Positions 1 to 8,958 of a stretch of 56,009 nucleotides of DNA are shown in pieces. The position numbers and the translations under genes were made by a program. Origin of the DNA: Paratrimastix pyriformis (lineage: Eukaryota; Preaxostyla; Paratrimastigidae); assembly GCA_027972325.1 (NCBI GenBank), contig JAPMOS010000196.1:1-56009 (forward strand), written 5' to 3'. The notes under the pieces are model-generated. The model was not told the origin of the DNA. It saw nothing but the letters and a program-made list of their open reading frames with translations, and did not search any database. The first letter of the stretch is position 1. Each line of letters opens with the position of its first letter.

Positions 1-53
1 GAATCAGCATTATATGAATATGACAGCTCGACATGGGTTAAGAAATTCGACAG

Positions 54-215
54 TTACTTAACGTGCATCGGGGCTGCACGCTCTTTGACGCGTCCAATTT
101 TCAATACAAAACCGAACTTCTCCATCCAAAATCGTTGTTCCTCTGAAAACGATGACTGATAAGTCTCATCATCCGAGTTAAAGCCTTTAACTACACTGAA
201 TCTCAGTGCCGGGAC
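54..215 (-). CDS. Short open frame, possible end of a viral gene
   Basis: A 53-codon open stretch on the minus strand, closed by TAA, with no ATG near its beginning. The peptide is polar and contains an aromatic segment (EEQRFWMEKFGF) followed by a basic end. Codon use looks like the rest of the AT-rich island, so it may be a remnant of another viral gene. I do not recognise a family. The 280 bases between it and the capsid-like region hold nothing else I can support. Confidence 0.25.
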   Translation of the reverse strand, partial: VPALRFSVVKGFNSDDETYQSSFSEEQRFWMEKFGFVLKIGRVKERAAPMHVK

Positions 216-499
216 TTAGTTTAAACATAGAAATCAGTGACTTTTCATGCTCGTATGTGTGGTACTGTCACAGTACTCTATAGAGCAGATGAAAGGGCGC
301 CTCCGGGTGATAGAGTCTCGTCGTCTCAAAAGTGATATCTCAGTCAAACCCTGGAGCCAAGGTACTTTATAATGCATTCAGCCGAATCGATTGGATGAGT
401 ATCATCCAATGCCTACATATTTTCTTACATAACTAAATATTCTAACGCCTTGGATCACTTAGTTCTTGTGTTCTACAGTCAAAGTGCCTTGTTTTTGTG

Positions 500-1655
500 T
501 TATATCGATACCATGCTCGTGTCCGTGCCAATACATTCAAAAGTACAGTTATGAGGCAATCCCGCTGTGAAAGTCACGACTAATTTAGGGTTAGAATACT
601 CTTTTAGCACAATGGTATACATACATGATTCAATATCATCATCCTTGCTTGGTAGTCCTGAAAAGCGTAGAGTGTAGATGTTCTTGTCAAATGCCTTCCG
701 GAAATACATCATCTGTTGAAATTCTTGCGATTTGGCACTAATGGCTGTATCTGGATAGTTCTTGTTGTCAACAGAAAGGTGATATTCCGAGATATAGGCT
801 GTTCCGGTGAATGGTGCTCCTGTCGTGTCATCAGACAGATACATCGATAGATACTCAACTTCATCAAATGGTAGGTCACATGTTATCGATGTGGCACCTT
901 GTGAGATTAGATACTTGGTTGAATCAACGAATTCATTCTGTACTGTAACCATTCCTGCTTCATCCATATTGCTCCAGAATTGCCTTCTTCTCATCTTCAT
1001 GCATTGTCATGTAGTTAGCTACGAGTTCAACATCGAGAAAAGTGTTGGTTAAAGTAGCTCCAACTGTGGAAGATGATGCTATTTCTGATATAGGGGCTAT
1101 TTCTACTTCAAAATATGGATTTGCTTGTAAGATGTCGAGCCGTAGAGGGTTAAAGTCAATGAATGGATTTGGTATGTAAATCAGTCCTTCCTGTTGCGAC
1201 GGATCAATGTCTGTGCCGGTTGCTCCAATACGTGCGTTCTGCATCATCAGTGCTTTGCGCTCATTAATAGCACGTTGGTAATATTGATATATACCTGCAC
1301 TGTCCAACTTGTATATTTCACGTCCTTGGTGCTTAAACTTAAGGGATTTGATGAGTTTCATCATGTATCCACCTACGTAAGTCACCGTGCCGGCTGATGC
1401 TGTAGTAGCTCCGAGTCTGATGTGTAGGTGTATGTCATTACCTGAGAGTAGTCCGCTGTATTTATTAATGTCAAACTGTGCGACACTTCCAAATGATATT
1501 TGCCGGTTAGGCTTGATTACTACCGGGTCCGTTACAATCTTAGGCTTGCGTATCTTAGTGGTTTTGTCATCCGTAAACTCATTGATTTTGATTGCATTCC
1601 TTTCGAGGTCTGAGTTCTGTGTAGTGTGTGATTTTAGAATAATAGCCGTTGCCAT
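500..1655 (-). CDS. Major capsid protein-like region (double jelly roll)
   Basis: Minus-strand region rich in beta-strand-like sequence, of the overall size of a small PLV capsid gene. Midway it carries DVELVANYMTMHEDEKKAI, which matches the conserved segment between the two jelly rolls of nucleocytoplasmic-virus and PLV capsid proteins (in phycodnaviruses 'YVDYIYLDTDERR'-like). It lies directly downstream of, and in the same direction as, the packaging ATPase, a common capsid-ATPase arrangement. The start at 1,655 is an ATG preceded by an AT-rich stretch with a TTAGTAT motif. As a fossil the region is broken, about once. The family call rests on the inter-domain motif, size and context, so sequence-profile support is still missing. 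Confidence 0.65.
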
Positions 1656-1713
1656 AGTGTGATAATTAATATCATACTAAGATAAAAAAATACTCAAATT
1701 ATAAAAATCTTAC

Positions 1714-2817
1714 CTATTTGCTGCTCGACACTTGCAATGATTGCTTGGAGCAATCGTTCGAATGCGCAGAATTCTCTGCGCGTTGCTCTTCAACCATTTT
1801 TACCTTGGTTCTGTAGCCTTCTCTCATCTCCCAATAGGCATTGTAAAGGTTAAGGTAATTGTCATGTAACAAAGGCTTGATCACCAAAATGTTGTGGTCT
1901 GCTGTCACTTTCTCGAATAGTTCTAAGAAATCTGCCTTCTTCATACACGACATATAATCATGATAAATCATGTCTTTCACTGAGTCATTCTTGGTGTAAT
2001 GGACAAAACAGTAATTGGTGTTCTGCCTTGTTCTTGGTGAAATACCTGTTGGAATTTGTGTTGTAAGAATGACTGAGATGTTGTATCTTCTGTGATTGCA
2101 AAACAGACTGCCTAAAATATTACTTTGGTGTAACTTGTTGTTGCCATCTAAGATATCGTCGAATATCAATAAGACTGACTTTTTACCTTTTGTCTTCTCT
2201 TGGAACTTGATGAGCTTCTCAATGAATAATGGTGTCTCATCATCGTCAAAGCCTCCAAAGCATCTGTCATCTGGAATGTTCCCTAACTCTTTCTGATATC
2301 TGTCTTTATTGTCTTGTGCAACTGTAAATAGGTAGATCTTGTCAATCTCACTTCGTATCTGCTTTATAATTGAGAGAACTGATGTCGTTTTGCCACTTTC
2401 CTTCATGCCATAATGTAGCGAAATGAATGGTTCTTTCTTGTTTTTGAACCTGTCCACTATCTCTAATGAACTGAACTTAGGCATTTTGACATTACCTACC
2501 TTGACAATGCTTGCATCATCTTCTTTTACTTCAGGTGGTATGAAAACAACTTGCTTCTGCTCAATTTGCTCATTTTCTTCAACTTTCTGCTCTTCTACTT
2601 CCACCTTCTTCAATTTCTTCTCTTTCTTCTCCTTCATAACCTTCTCCTTCTTCTCTTTCTTCTCTTTTGGAGGAGCACATTTATGCTTCTTAAGCCACTT
2701 CTCACTCTTATATTCTTTTCCACACTCAGGACACTTATAAACTGTAATGTCCATATCCTTATGGACATTCGAATGAATGGTTTCACCATTCTTTGCCTTG
2801 ACTGATTCAGACGACAT
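1714..2817 (-). CDS. Packaging ATPase (A32/FtsK-HerA type) with N-terminal zinc finger
   Basis: 367 residues. The N-terminus has a Cys-Cys-His-Cys finger (C29, C32, H45, C47), then a Lys/Glu-rich linker to about residue 95. The P-loop ATPase core follows: Walker A GMKESGKT at 137-144, Walker B SVLLIFDD at 214-221, and an ILTTQ sensor-like strand near 254. This pattern fits virion DNA-packaging ATPases of PLVs, virophages and giant viruses, which pump genome into the capsid. Length is somewhat above the usual 230-300 residues because of the finger and linker. It appears intact from the ATG at 2,817, and is divergent from the gene at 2,884 across a 66-bp intergenic space. Confidence 0.85.
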   Translation of the reverse strand: MSSESVKAKNGETIHSNVHKDMDITVYKCPECGKEYKSEKWLKKHKCAPPKEKKEKKEKVMKEKKEKKLKKVEVEEQKVEENEQIEQKQVVFIPPEVKEDDASIVKVGNVKMPKFSSLEIVDRFKNKKEPFISLHYGMKESGKTTSVLSIIKQIRSEIDKIYLFTVAQDNKDRYQKELGNIPDDRCFGGFDDDETPLFIEKLIKFQEKTKGKKSVLLIFDDILDGNNKLHQSNILGSLFCNHRRYNISVILTTQIPTGISPRTRQNTNYCFVHYTKNDSVKDMIYHDYMSCMKKADFLELFEKVTADHNILVIKPLLHDNYLNLYNAYWEMREGYRTKVKMVEEQRAENSAHSNDCSKQSLQVSSSK

Positions 2818-2883
2818 TTTGAATTGTAACTATAATCTGTTTAGAAAAAATATTTTGTGTGTGAACTATATTAGTTAACTAAT
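2818..2883. promoter_or_regulatory. Divergent AT-rich promoter region with shared TAGTTA motif
   Basis: This 66-bp space separates the divergent ATPase and 327-residue genes. Read toward the ATPase it contains TATAGTTAC about 10-20 bases before the ATG; read toward the other gene it contains ATTAGTTAAC just before the ATG. The gene starting at 8,057 has TATAGTTAG at a similar distance (8,072-8,083). The recurrence at three viral starts suggests a virus-specific promoter element, but such a short AT-rich motif could recur by chance. Confidence 0.35.
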
Positions 2884-3867
2884 ATGTCTGACAGTGGATC
2901 TGAAATTGATGACGATTTGCAGTCTTTTGTCTCTTCCTCGAGTGAAATATCTATACCTTATGGAGATGAGGAAAATAGTGAAGATTCTAATGATGATGAT
3001 GCCTCAGATGAATCCAATACTGATACTGATGAGTCTGATGATGACTCAAATGAAGAGCCTCAAGAAGAGTCTAAGGAAAAATCGTCGGATGAACTGATTG
3101 ATAACATGGACTTCCTTCTTCGTAAAGACCAACTACACAATGAAATACCTGATGGTAAAATTGTGTTTAAGACAAAAGAACAGGTGGAAACAGAGCAAGA
3201 ACTTATGCAACAGGCTCTAAAAGAATTAGAGCAACAACAGGAACAAGCTAAACAGGCACTTAAGGCTCGTACAAGAGCACCTCGTGCAATTCATTTACCA
3301 AAGGCTCCAAAGAAACCTAAAATGACTCTCAAACGTGAAAACGACATCAATGAGCTGCTCGTGCTGACTAACCAACTCGGTATGGACCAAGAAAAATATA
3401 ATGTGGCATTCTTCGCTGAAATGTCTGATGATGAATTGATGCAATTCAAAATTGACCTCTTTAAAGTTGTCGATGCTAAAATGGATGAATCATTTCACAG
3501 TAGCAAACATGTAACTGAAATGCTTCTAAAGACTGCGGATATAACTGAAAAGATCATGCCTAAATATCTTCATGGTTATCGTGACTCATTGGAATGCTCT
3601 CAAGAGGAGATTCAAAAATGCCTCGATGAAATGATTAAGAATGGTGATATGGAAGGCTTATTAAAGTCTAAGATGATGCAACCTAAGTACCAATTGATGA
3701 TGATTCTCGGTGGAAACTTACTCGGACAAGTCAGTTCTAATATGAAAGCCGCTAAGTCTGTTGTGGTGAAGGCAAAAGAAACCCTCGACACTGTCCAAAA
3801 AAACTCACCCGCGTCACAAACTGTATTACCGCGTTCGGCTACATCGGAATCGGATGTCTTCTTCTAA
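2884..3867 (+). CDS. Acidic N-terminal, helical PLV protein of unknown function
   Basis: 327 residues. Residues 1-70 are almost entirely Asp, Glu and Ser. A Glu/Gln-rich helical stretch (about 100-135) with coiled-coil character follows, then a basic patch (RTRAPRAIHLPKAPKKPK), then a largely helical domain to the end. No enzyme motif is visible. In PLVs and virophages, genes beside the capsid and ATPase often encode minor virion or scaffold proteins, and the acidic-then-basic layout would suit a structural or DNA-associated role, but that is inference. The ATG at 2,884 is preceded by the TAGTTA-type motif. The next gene starts 13 bases after its stop, suggesting joint expression. Confidence 0.6.
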   Translation: MSDSGSEIDDDLQSFVSSSSEISIPYGDEENSEDSNDDDASDESNTDTDESDDDSNEEPQEESKEKSSDELIDNMDFLLRKDQLHNEIPDGKIVFKTKEQVETEQELMQQALKELEQQQEQAKQALKARTRAPRAIHLPKAPKKPKMTLKRENDINELLVLTNQLGMDQEKYNVAFFAEMSDDELMQFKIDLFKVVDAKMDESFHSSKHVTEMLLKTADITEKIMPKYLHGYRDSLECSQEEIQKCLDEMIKNGDMEGLLKSKMMQPKYQLMMILGGNLLGQVSSNMKAAKSVVVKAKETLDTVQKNSPASQTVLPRSATSESDVFF

Positions 3868-3879
3868 TCACCACTAAGT

Positions 3880-4350
3880 ATGTCTTATTCTCCTAATTCT
3901 TATTTATCCTCAATTTTTTTATCCATGAATAGTATTAAATCATCCATGGCTACATCTGACAGTAAATCTGCAATCGACCTTAAAGACATCACAATCAAAT
4001 CAATCAGTGGTGTCTCATTGTATTGGCTTATCACTAAAACTCTGTCACTGAGGAGTGATTATGCTGAATATTTATATGTTGGACTGGCTGGAGCTGGTGG
4101 GCTTACTATTGTAGCACCTATTCTACAAAACCTCATCGATGGTAAAGACATAACGGCGGGACTCTCCTTTGATTCAACAATGCTCAAAAATGCTCTTGTC
4201 GATGGAGGAATATCGGCTGCAATATATCTTGTGCTGCACCTAACCTTTGGCGCAAAACTTGAAACCGGACTTCTGAATCGTTATGTCGGTGTTATTTGCT
4301 CTATTATTGGTGGTGACATGATTCGTCCTTACATCCTCTCTAAGCTATAA
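3880..4350 (+). CDS. Small membrane protein of the PLV
   Basis: 156 residues. After a Ser-rich N-terminus (several possible Met starts, at residues 1, 16 and 23) there are about four hydrophobic segments: ISGVSLYWLITKTL, YLYVGLAGAGGLTIVAPIL, ALVDGGISAAIYLVLHLTFG and YVGVICSIIGGDMI. This predicts a multi-pass membrane protein. PLVs and virophages often carry small membrane proteins of unknown role, possibly in an inner virion membrane or in entry. It sits between the acidic protein and the fibre on the same strand. I do not recognise a family. Confidence 0.6.
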   Translation: MSYSPNSYLSSIFLSMNSIKSSMATSDSKSAIDLKDITIKSISGVSLYWLITKTLSLRSDYAEYLYVGLAGAGGLTIVAPILQNLIDGKDITAGLSFDSTMLKNALVDGGISAAIYLVLHLTFGAKLETGLLNRYVGVICSIIGGDMIRPYILSKL

Positions 4351-4400
4351 ACTTATCGTCAATCAACACCTTAATCTTTTCATGTTTTTGTATTTTTCTA

Positions 4401-7163
4401 TTGCGGTTATATAGATGGAACCACAAAAAGAAAGTCATCTTTACTGACAGAATCTCTCTCGCTAACACTTTTGGTTACGATAGAGTAGCTGTCGAAACTC
4501 AGAACGAAAATCCTCTCGAACTTAGATGTGATGCTGTATTAAAGAAAGATGTAACTATTGATGGAGAAACAGTGTTAGGAAACAATCTTACAATCAATGG
4601 CGGCACTCATACAGTCAATGGTGAAACTACGTTTAATGGACTTGTCAAATTCAATAGTGATGTCATTTTGCCTTCTGCTCCTATTCCTGACATGTCAATT
4701 GGACAACTGTCTAATGTGGATGTGTCAACTGGACTTGTCGATAAACAAACACTACTTTATGACGCTTCCACACAATGCTGGAAGAATTCAACTGCAAATG
4801 AATCAACCACTGCTAAATACAATACCATCACAGAAATGTCTGCCGGTAATGGCACTTCAGTTAATAATGTTCTTCTGGCTTCTGGAAAAATCACCGCAAC
4901 TAATGCACAAATCACCTCTTTTACCACCGCTGGATTGGTTCATTGTGACGCCTCTGGAAATATGTCATCATCAACTTTGATAAATTCTGATATTACTGAT
5001 GGCACAATTAATGATTCTAAACTTAACACTATTAGCACCGCTGGAAAAATAGCTAACTCTGCTACAACTGCTACTGATGCAAGTTCTGCCTCCACTATTG
5101 TTCTTAGAAATGCAAGTGGTGACACTAAAGTAAACAATCTCTCTGCAAACACTGTATTAGCAAACTATGTCAAATCAGTGACTTCTGGAAACTTAGACAT
5201 TCAATCAAATGGTAATGTAAACATTGATATTGATAATGACAATAATGAAACGGGCAAAAACTTCACTGTAACTACAAACAATGGCGCCTCTACATTGTTC
5301 CAAGTGAATGATGCTGGAAAAATTATCATTCCTACAATGGCTTCTGCTAATATAGTTCATTCCACTGCAACTGGTGAATTGGCTGTATCTAAAATCATAT
5401 CGACTGATATCGTTGATGGAGCTGTGACTGATGCAAAAATAGCCTCTTTATCTATTCCTAATGCGCCTTCAACAATTGTGCAACGTGATGCTAATAGCAA
5501 AATATACTGTGCTACTGTGGTAGCTGATAAAGTGGCTCCTACTGGTGCAACATTGAGTGTTCCTGCTGCTATCTCATGCAATTCTATCACTTCTGGTGCT
5601 GTTCTATGCACTGGAACTCTAAAGACTACAATAACAGATGCTCCAATCCTCGGAACTGACTCATCTGGATATGTTGTAACTGGTGCTTTTCCACTCGCTG
5701 TAACGGCTAATTCAATAACAACTACTGGTGGCAACTTAATCATAAACAATCCAATAGCTGTTGACAACATTATTCCTCTGAATACTTCTCTCAAAATTGG
5801 TAACTTCACTGTAAATTCCACTGATACTACATTCGAAAATGCTGATAACACAACGTTCACTATAAAGTCAAAAGGCAACATCAAATACAATAGTGATTAT
5901 AATGCTAACGACACTTCTCCAAATCATACATTCACTATTGGCGCAACTGACATGCTTTCTATATATTCCAATAAAATTAAGACTGCATTTCCATTTGAAT
6001 GTCCATTTATTGGCTCAAACACTGGCTCTCTCAAAATATCAATGTATCCTTATGGTAACTCCAACTGGGGCATTTATCAAGCAAGCTCTGGTGCAAATGC
6101 TGACTTCTCTGGTACTGGTTCTGCATGCGCCGGCTTCGATATGAACAATGCAATTCGATTACGTGTTTATGACAGTTCTTCAACTGGAATAATCTTCGAA
6201 AACTCAAACAATGTATGTAACTTCTCTGCAAATGCTAACACTGGTACTTTCTGGACTCGTGGACTGCTCACTGCTGGTGGCAATTTGGCAAGTCCTAAAA
6301 TTAGCTCACCTGCTTCTTCCGCTAATCTCGGGCTTAAAATTGGATTCAATGGAACTGTTGATAACGCCTGGGGTGCTTACATGTCTGCAACCACTTCTTT
6401 TGACAATTCAACTGCGTGTGTTGGAAATGACTTCTCTGGACAAGCACTAAGGCTTCGTGCATATAACAATGCTAACTGCGGTATGATATTCGAAAATAGT
6501 GACAATGTCATGAACCTATCATGCAATGCAAACAGTGGTAATCTTTGGCTTCGTGGTATGGCAACACTAAATGGCGGCTTAAAACTACCTAACAACGCCT
6601 CTGGATATCTATATAGTGATGCAAATGGCAATATCACAGCTACTACTGTAACTTCTACTTCTGCTCAGTCTCTCGCGGCTAATAATGGCTCTTCCACTAA
6701 TATCTCATCGAATAATAATCTTATTAACATTTCTGGTGATACTACAAGTTCATACTTTAATGCAAATAACGCTAACTTTGGAGTTGTTTTTAATGTTGGA
6801 GGGGCTAATGTGATTAACTTTGGTAAGACTCGTGTGACTTCACCTGTCATATTAGCTACTGCTCAATCAACTGGTGATTCTCTGCAAATGTACATCGATA
6901 CTACTGGAAAAATACATGTTCCTACATCCTCAATTCGATACAAGGAAAACGTAATGGATATGGCTGATACGTCATATTTATATAAGTTACGTCCCGTCAA
7001 TTTCAATTACAAGGCTGATGAGAAAAAGGTCAAATGCTATGGTCTAATAGCTGAAGAATGTGTTGATGTATGTCCTGATTTAGTATATTACAAGGATGGC
7101 GCTGTTGAAGGTATTCGACAAGATCGTTTGCCTTTCATGATGCTCAATGAGATGAAAAACTAA
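4401..7163 (+). CDS. Fibre-like protein with C-terminal peptidase_S74 chaperone domain
   Basis: About 920 residues, mostly low-complexity, Thr/Ser/Asn-rich beta repeats typical of trimeric phage and viral fibres, with recurring blocks such as NSGNLWLRG and NTGTFWTRG. The last ~78 residues (about 843-920) form a clear S74 intramolecular chaperone: it begins SSIRYKENV, continues with LYKLRPVNFNYK, and contains GLIAEE. In phage tail spikes and some algal-virus fibres this domain helps trimerise the fibre and then cuts itself off; the Ser at the start of SSIRYKENV is the expected cleavage residue. It probably makes the receptor-binding fibre of the virion. The exact start is uncertain. Confidence 0.8.
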   Translation: MRLYRWNHKKKVIFTDRISLANTFGYDRVAVETQNENPLELRCDAVLKKDVTIDGETVLGNNLTINGGTHTVNGETTFNGLVKFNSDVILPSAPIPDMSIGQLSNVDVSTGLVDKQTLLYDASTQCWKNSTANESTTAKYNTITEMSAGNGTSVNNVLLASGKITATNAQITSFTTAGLVHCDASGNMSSSTLINSDITDGTINDSKLNTISTAGKIANSATTATDASSASTIVLRNASGDTKVNNLSANTVLANYVKSVTSGNLDIQSNGNVNIDIDNDNNETGKNFTVTTNNGASTLFQVNDAGKIIIPTMASANIVHSTATGELAVSKIISTDIVDGAVTDAKIASLSIPNAPSTIVQRDANSKIYCATVVADKVAPTGATLSVPAAISCNSITSGAVLCTGTLKTTITDAPILGTDSSGYVVTGAFPLAVTANSITTTGGNLIINNPIAVDNIIPLNTSLKIGNFTVNSTDTTFENADNTTFTIKSKGNIKYNSDYNANDTSPNHTFTIGATDMLSIYSNKIKTAFPFECPFIGSNTGSLKISMYPYGNSNWGIYQASSGANADFSGTGSACAGFDMNNAIRLRVYDSSSTGIIFENSNNVCNFSANANTGTFWTRGLLTAGGNLASPKISSPASSANLGLKIGFNGTVDNAWGAYMSATTSFDNSTACVGNDFSGQALRLRAYNNANCGMIFENSDNVMNLSCNANSGNLWLRGMATLNGGLKLPNNASGYLYSDANGNITATTVTSTSAQSLAANNGSSTNISSNNNLINISGDTTSSYFNANNANFGVVFNVGGANVINFGKTRVTSPVILATAQSTGDSLQMYIDTTGKIHVPTSSIRYKENVMDMADTSYLYKLRPVNFNYKADEKKVKCYGLIAEECVDVCPDLVYYKDGAVEGIRQDRLPFMMLNEMKN

Positions 7164-7195
7164 AGGCACATTGTGATTCACTCACTGATGAAAAC

Positions 7196-7387
7196 ATGTC
7201 ATTAAAAGCTCAAATAGAAACACTTAAAACTGCTGTAGCGGAAATCAGACAGATGATTTCTGTTACGTTCGAAACTACTCAACCTTCTTCAATTGATAAT
7301 GGTAAAATGGCATTCTATCTCGCTGATGACTCAACACTGAAGGCTACATGGAAGATAAACAATGTACGACAAGCTACCAATATTTAA
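7196..7387 (+). CDS. Short coiled-coil frame at the fibre end
   Basis: A 63-codon frame directly after the fibre gene. Its first 25 residues form a heptad-like helix (MSLKAQIETLKTAVAEIRQM), the kind of short coil often found just behind an S74 chaperone domain. The rest is a short beta-like tail (MAFYLADDSTLKATWKI). It overlaps the end of the convergent gene at 7,374 by a few bases. It is best read as part of the fibre region of this fossil. Confidence 0.4.
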   Translation: MSLKAQIETLKTAVAEIRQMISVTFETTQPSSIDNGKMAFYLADDSTLKATWKINNVRQATNI

Positions 7388-8057
7388 GCAAAAGAGACTT
7401 TGAATTGTCTGCTTTCTTCTTCCCTTCTTTCACTATAAGTAGCTGTTTGCATGAGGCTGAGATTCCATAATGCTGCTTATCATCAACCCATACTTTAAGT
7501 TGGACTATCATTTTAACTGTGCTCCCTGGATTGACGGCTTTCCGTAAATCCTCGTTTGTTTGTATTGTTGTGTCCTGTTTTACCTCACCATCTTCATCTT
7601 TTCGGAAGACACTCGGATACAGTGTATCTGCATATCCAACTGCTACTTTATAGTAGCTCGGAAACTTGTCATTATCACTCGTCTTGGCAAATGATTTGTA
7701 TTGAAATTCATCTGGTTTGCCTTCTTCAAAAGTACCATTCACAATGCTTTCCACATTGTTTTGACAGTACTTCTCGAGCTTGTCTATCATCTTCTTAAAG
7801 TCATCGCCTACATTCTCAACTGGTAACCTGATGGTTTTAGTGTTCTCGTAAAAGTTCACTCCATAAGGTCCTAAGTCGATTTGTGGCGTCTGAACTAAGA
7901 GGTTACTACCATTATGTTCAATGTGACACATCTTCATTGTCTTCTCTTGCTTCCTGGACGATTCAGATAAGGTTTCAATTGACAGCTTCTTAACTGTGAA
8001 ATCGTTCGGAATGATCACAACTGGCATATCAGACTCAACAGATTGCTTGCTTGACAT
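7374..8057 (-). CDS. PLV protein of unknown function (possible nucleic-acid-binding type)
   Basis: 227 residues, convergent with the fibre gene. The C-terminal half is beta-rich and includes STVKMIVQLKVWVDDKQHYG and SASCKQLLIVKEGKKK, ending in a basic tail and LLLKYW. This recalls conserved proteins of unknown function in phycodnaviruses and PLVs with a possible OB-like fold and ssDNA-binding role, but I recognise no catalytic motif and the resemblance is weak. The start ATG at 8,057 has TATAGTTAG 15-25 bases upstream, like the ATPase gene. It appears intact. Confidence 0.5.
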   Translation of the reverse strand: MSSKQSVESDMPVVIIPNDFTVKKLSIETLSESSRKQEKTMKMCHIEHNGSNLLVQTPQIDLGPYGVNFYENTKTIRLPVENVGDDFKKMIDKLEKYCQNNVESIVNGTFEEGKPDEFQYKSFAKTSDNDKFPSYYKVAVGYADTLYPSVFRKDEDGEVKQDTTIQTNEDLRKAVNPGSTVKMIVQLKVWVDDKQHYGISASCKQLLIVKEGKKKADNSKSLLLKYW

Positions 8058-8589
8058 TAGTGGTTATTATATACTAACTATAGATAATAATTTTTCTTAA
8101 AATACCTTTACTGATTCAGTGATTATAATGAGTGCGCATTCTGATGAGATATTCCTCATTATATCATCAGTTGCTCATTGAATTATCATCTTAAAACACT
8201 CAGAGCTCAAATGATGAAACGCTGTTTTTTATCTCTTTGAAATAGAAGGTAAATATGATTGATTTCTCTTTCAATTCATGTCAAAGCTGAGTAAATTTTC
8301 GCTTTAAAGGGCTCGGTGCTGAAATCAAATTTCATATTGTTTTATCATTTTGTCATACTTTTCCATTTTCTTAGAATCAATTATTTGAGCTGATTCAATC
8401 AAAAAGAATGCATCATTTACTTAAGATTGATGCATTATTTAATGATCACTTTTGAAAAGCACTTTTGTCACAATTTTATTTTGAATGAAGAGATAAGCTG
8501 TTTCTGATTGAATTCTCTTTCGTTTGATGCTTAAGATGATTGAATTGTTTGATTTGACAAAAATGGCAAAATAATTTCTGGGACAAAAA
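8058..8589. other. AT-rich gene-free stretch of the PLV
   Basis: After the promoter-like bases upstream of the 8,057 start, this stretch has no credible gene. It is very AT-rich, with scattered short repeats of the words GATTCA and TGATGCAT. It probably represents the non-coding edge of the virus. Confidence 0.5.
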
Positions 8590-8895
8590 ATGGAAAAAAA
8601 TTGAAAATGCATGGAGAATTCGCTTTTTTGCCTCTAATTTCGTTTGTAGCTCGAATGAATTGATGCTTAAATCATTCCAAGCTGATATAAATAAAATGCT
8701 CGTTTTACTTAAAAAACATTGAGAAAAAACATTTTGCTCTGAAGAAATCGATTTTAGCCTCAAATAACGTTTGTAGCTCGAGAAAATTAATGCTTAAATC
8801 ATTCAAAGCTGATAAAATAAAATGCTCCTTTTCGATAAAATATAATGAGAAAAAAAGATTTTGTTCTGAAGAAATCGATTTTTGCCTCAAATAAC
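8590..8895. repeat. Tandem repeat (~127-bp unit) at the PLV edge
   Basis: The segment beginning CGTTTGTAGCTCGA appears at 8,641 and again at 8,768, each time followed by an ATTxATGCTTAAATCATT-type block, then TAAAATGCTC, and then a CTGAAGAAATCGATTTT block. That gives a period near 127 bp and about two and a half diverged units. Such repeats near the end of a small dsDNA virus may be part of a terminal repeat, but the other end is not in the window. The apparent short frames here are repeat translations, not genes. Confidence 0.6.
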
Positions 8896-8958
8896 AACGC
8901 AAGCGTGAAAAATTGTGTGTGAAAATCGCTTGTCTCAGAACTCTCCTTTTATAACTAC

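Larger units (their letters stand above)
1..8958. mobile_element. Integrated polinton-like virus (PLV) fossil
   Basis: An AT-rich island, sharply different from the GC-rich sequence to its right, with closely packed genes on both strands. Recognisable parts are a double-jelly-roll capsid-like region, a packaging ATPase with an N-terminal zinc finger, an acidic coiled-coil protein, a small membrane protein, a long fibre ending in an S74 chaperone domain, and one unplaced protein. This gene set fits PLVs and related small dsDNA viruses. The left end lies outside the window, so terminal repeats, polymerase, protease and integrase cannot be judged. It is broken, with a few breaks visible, but several genes are still long and open, so it is probably a fairly young insertion. 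The right limit is taken where DIRS-like sequence begins near 8,958. Confidence 0.8.

Noticed and set aside
1-8958. Left region as a bacterial prophage because of the S74 fibre
   Set aside because: The A32-type ATPase and capsid-like motif fit eukaryotic small dsDNA viruses; no phage portal, terminase or tail genes, and no bacterial ribosome-binding sites.
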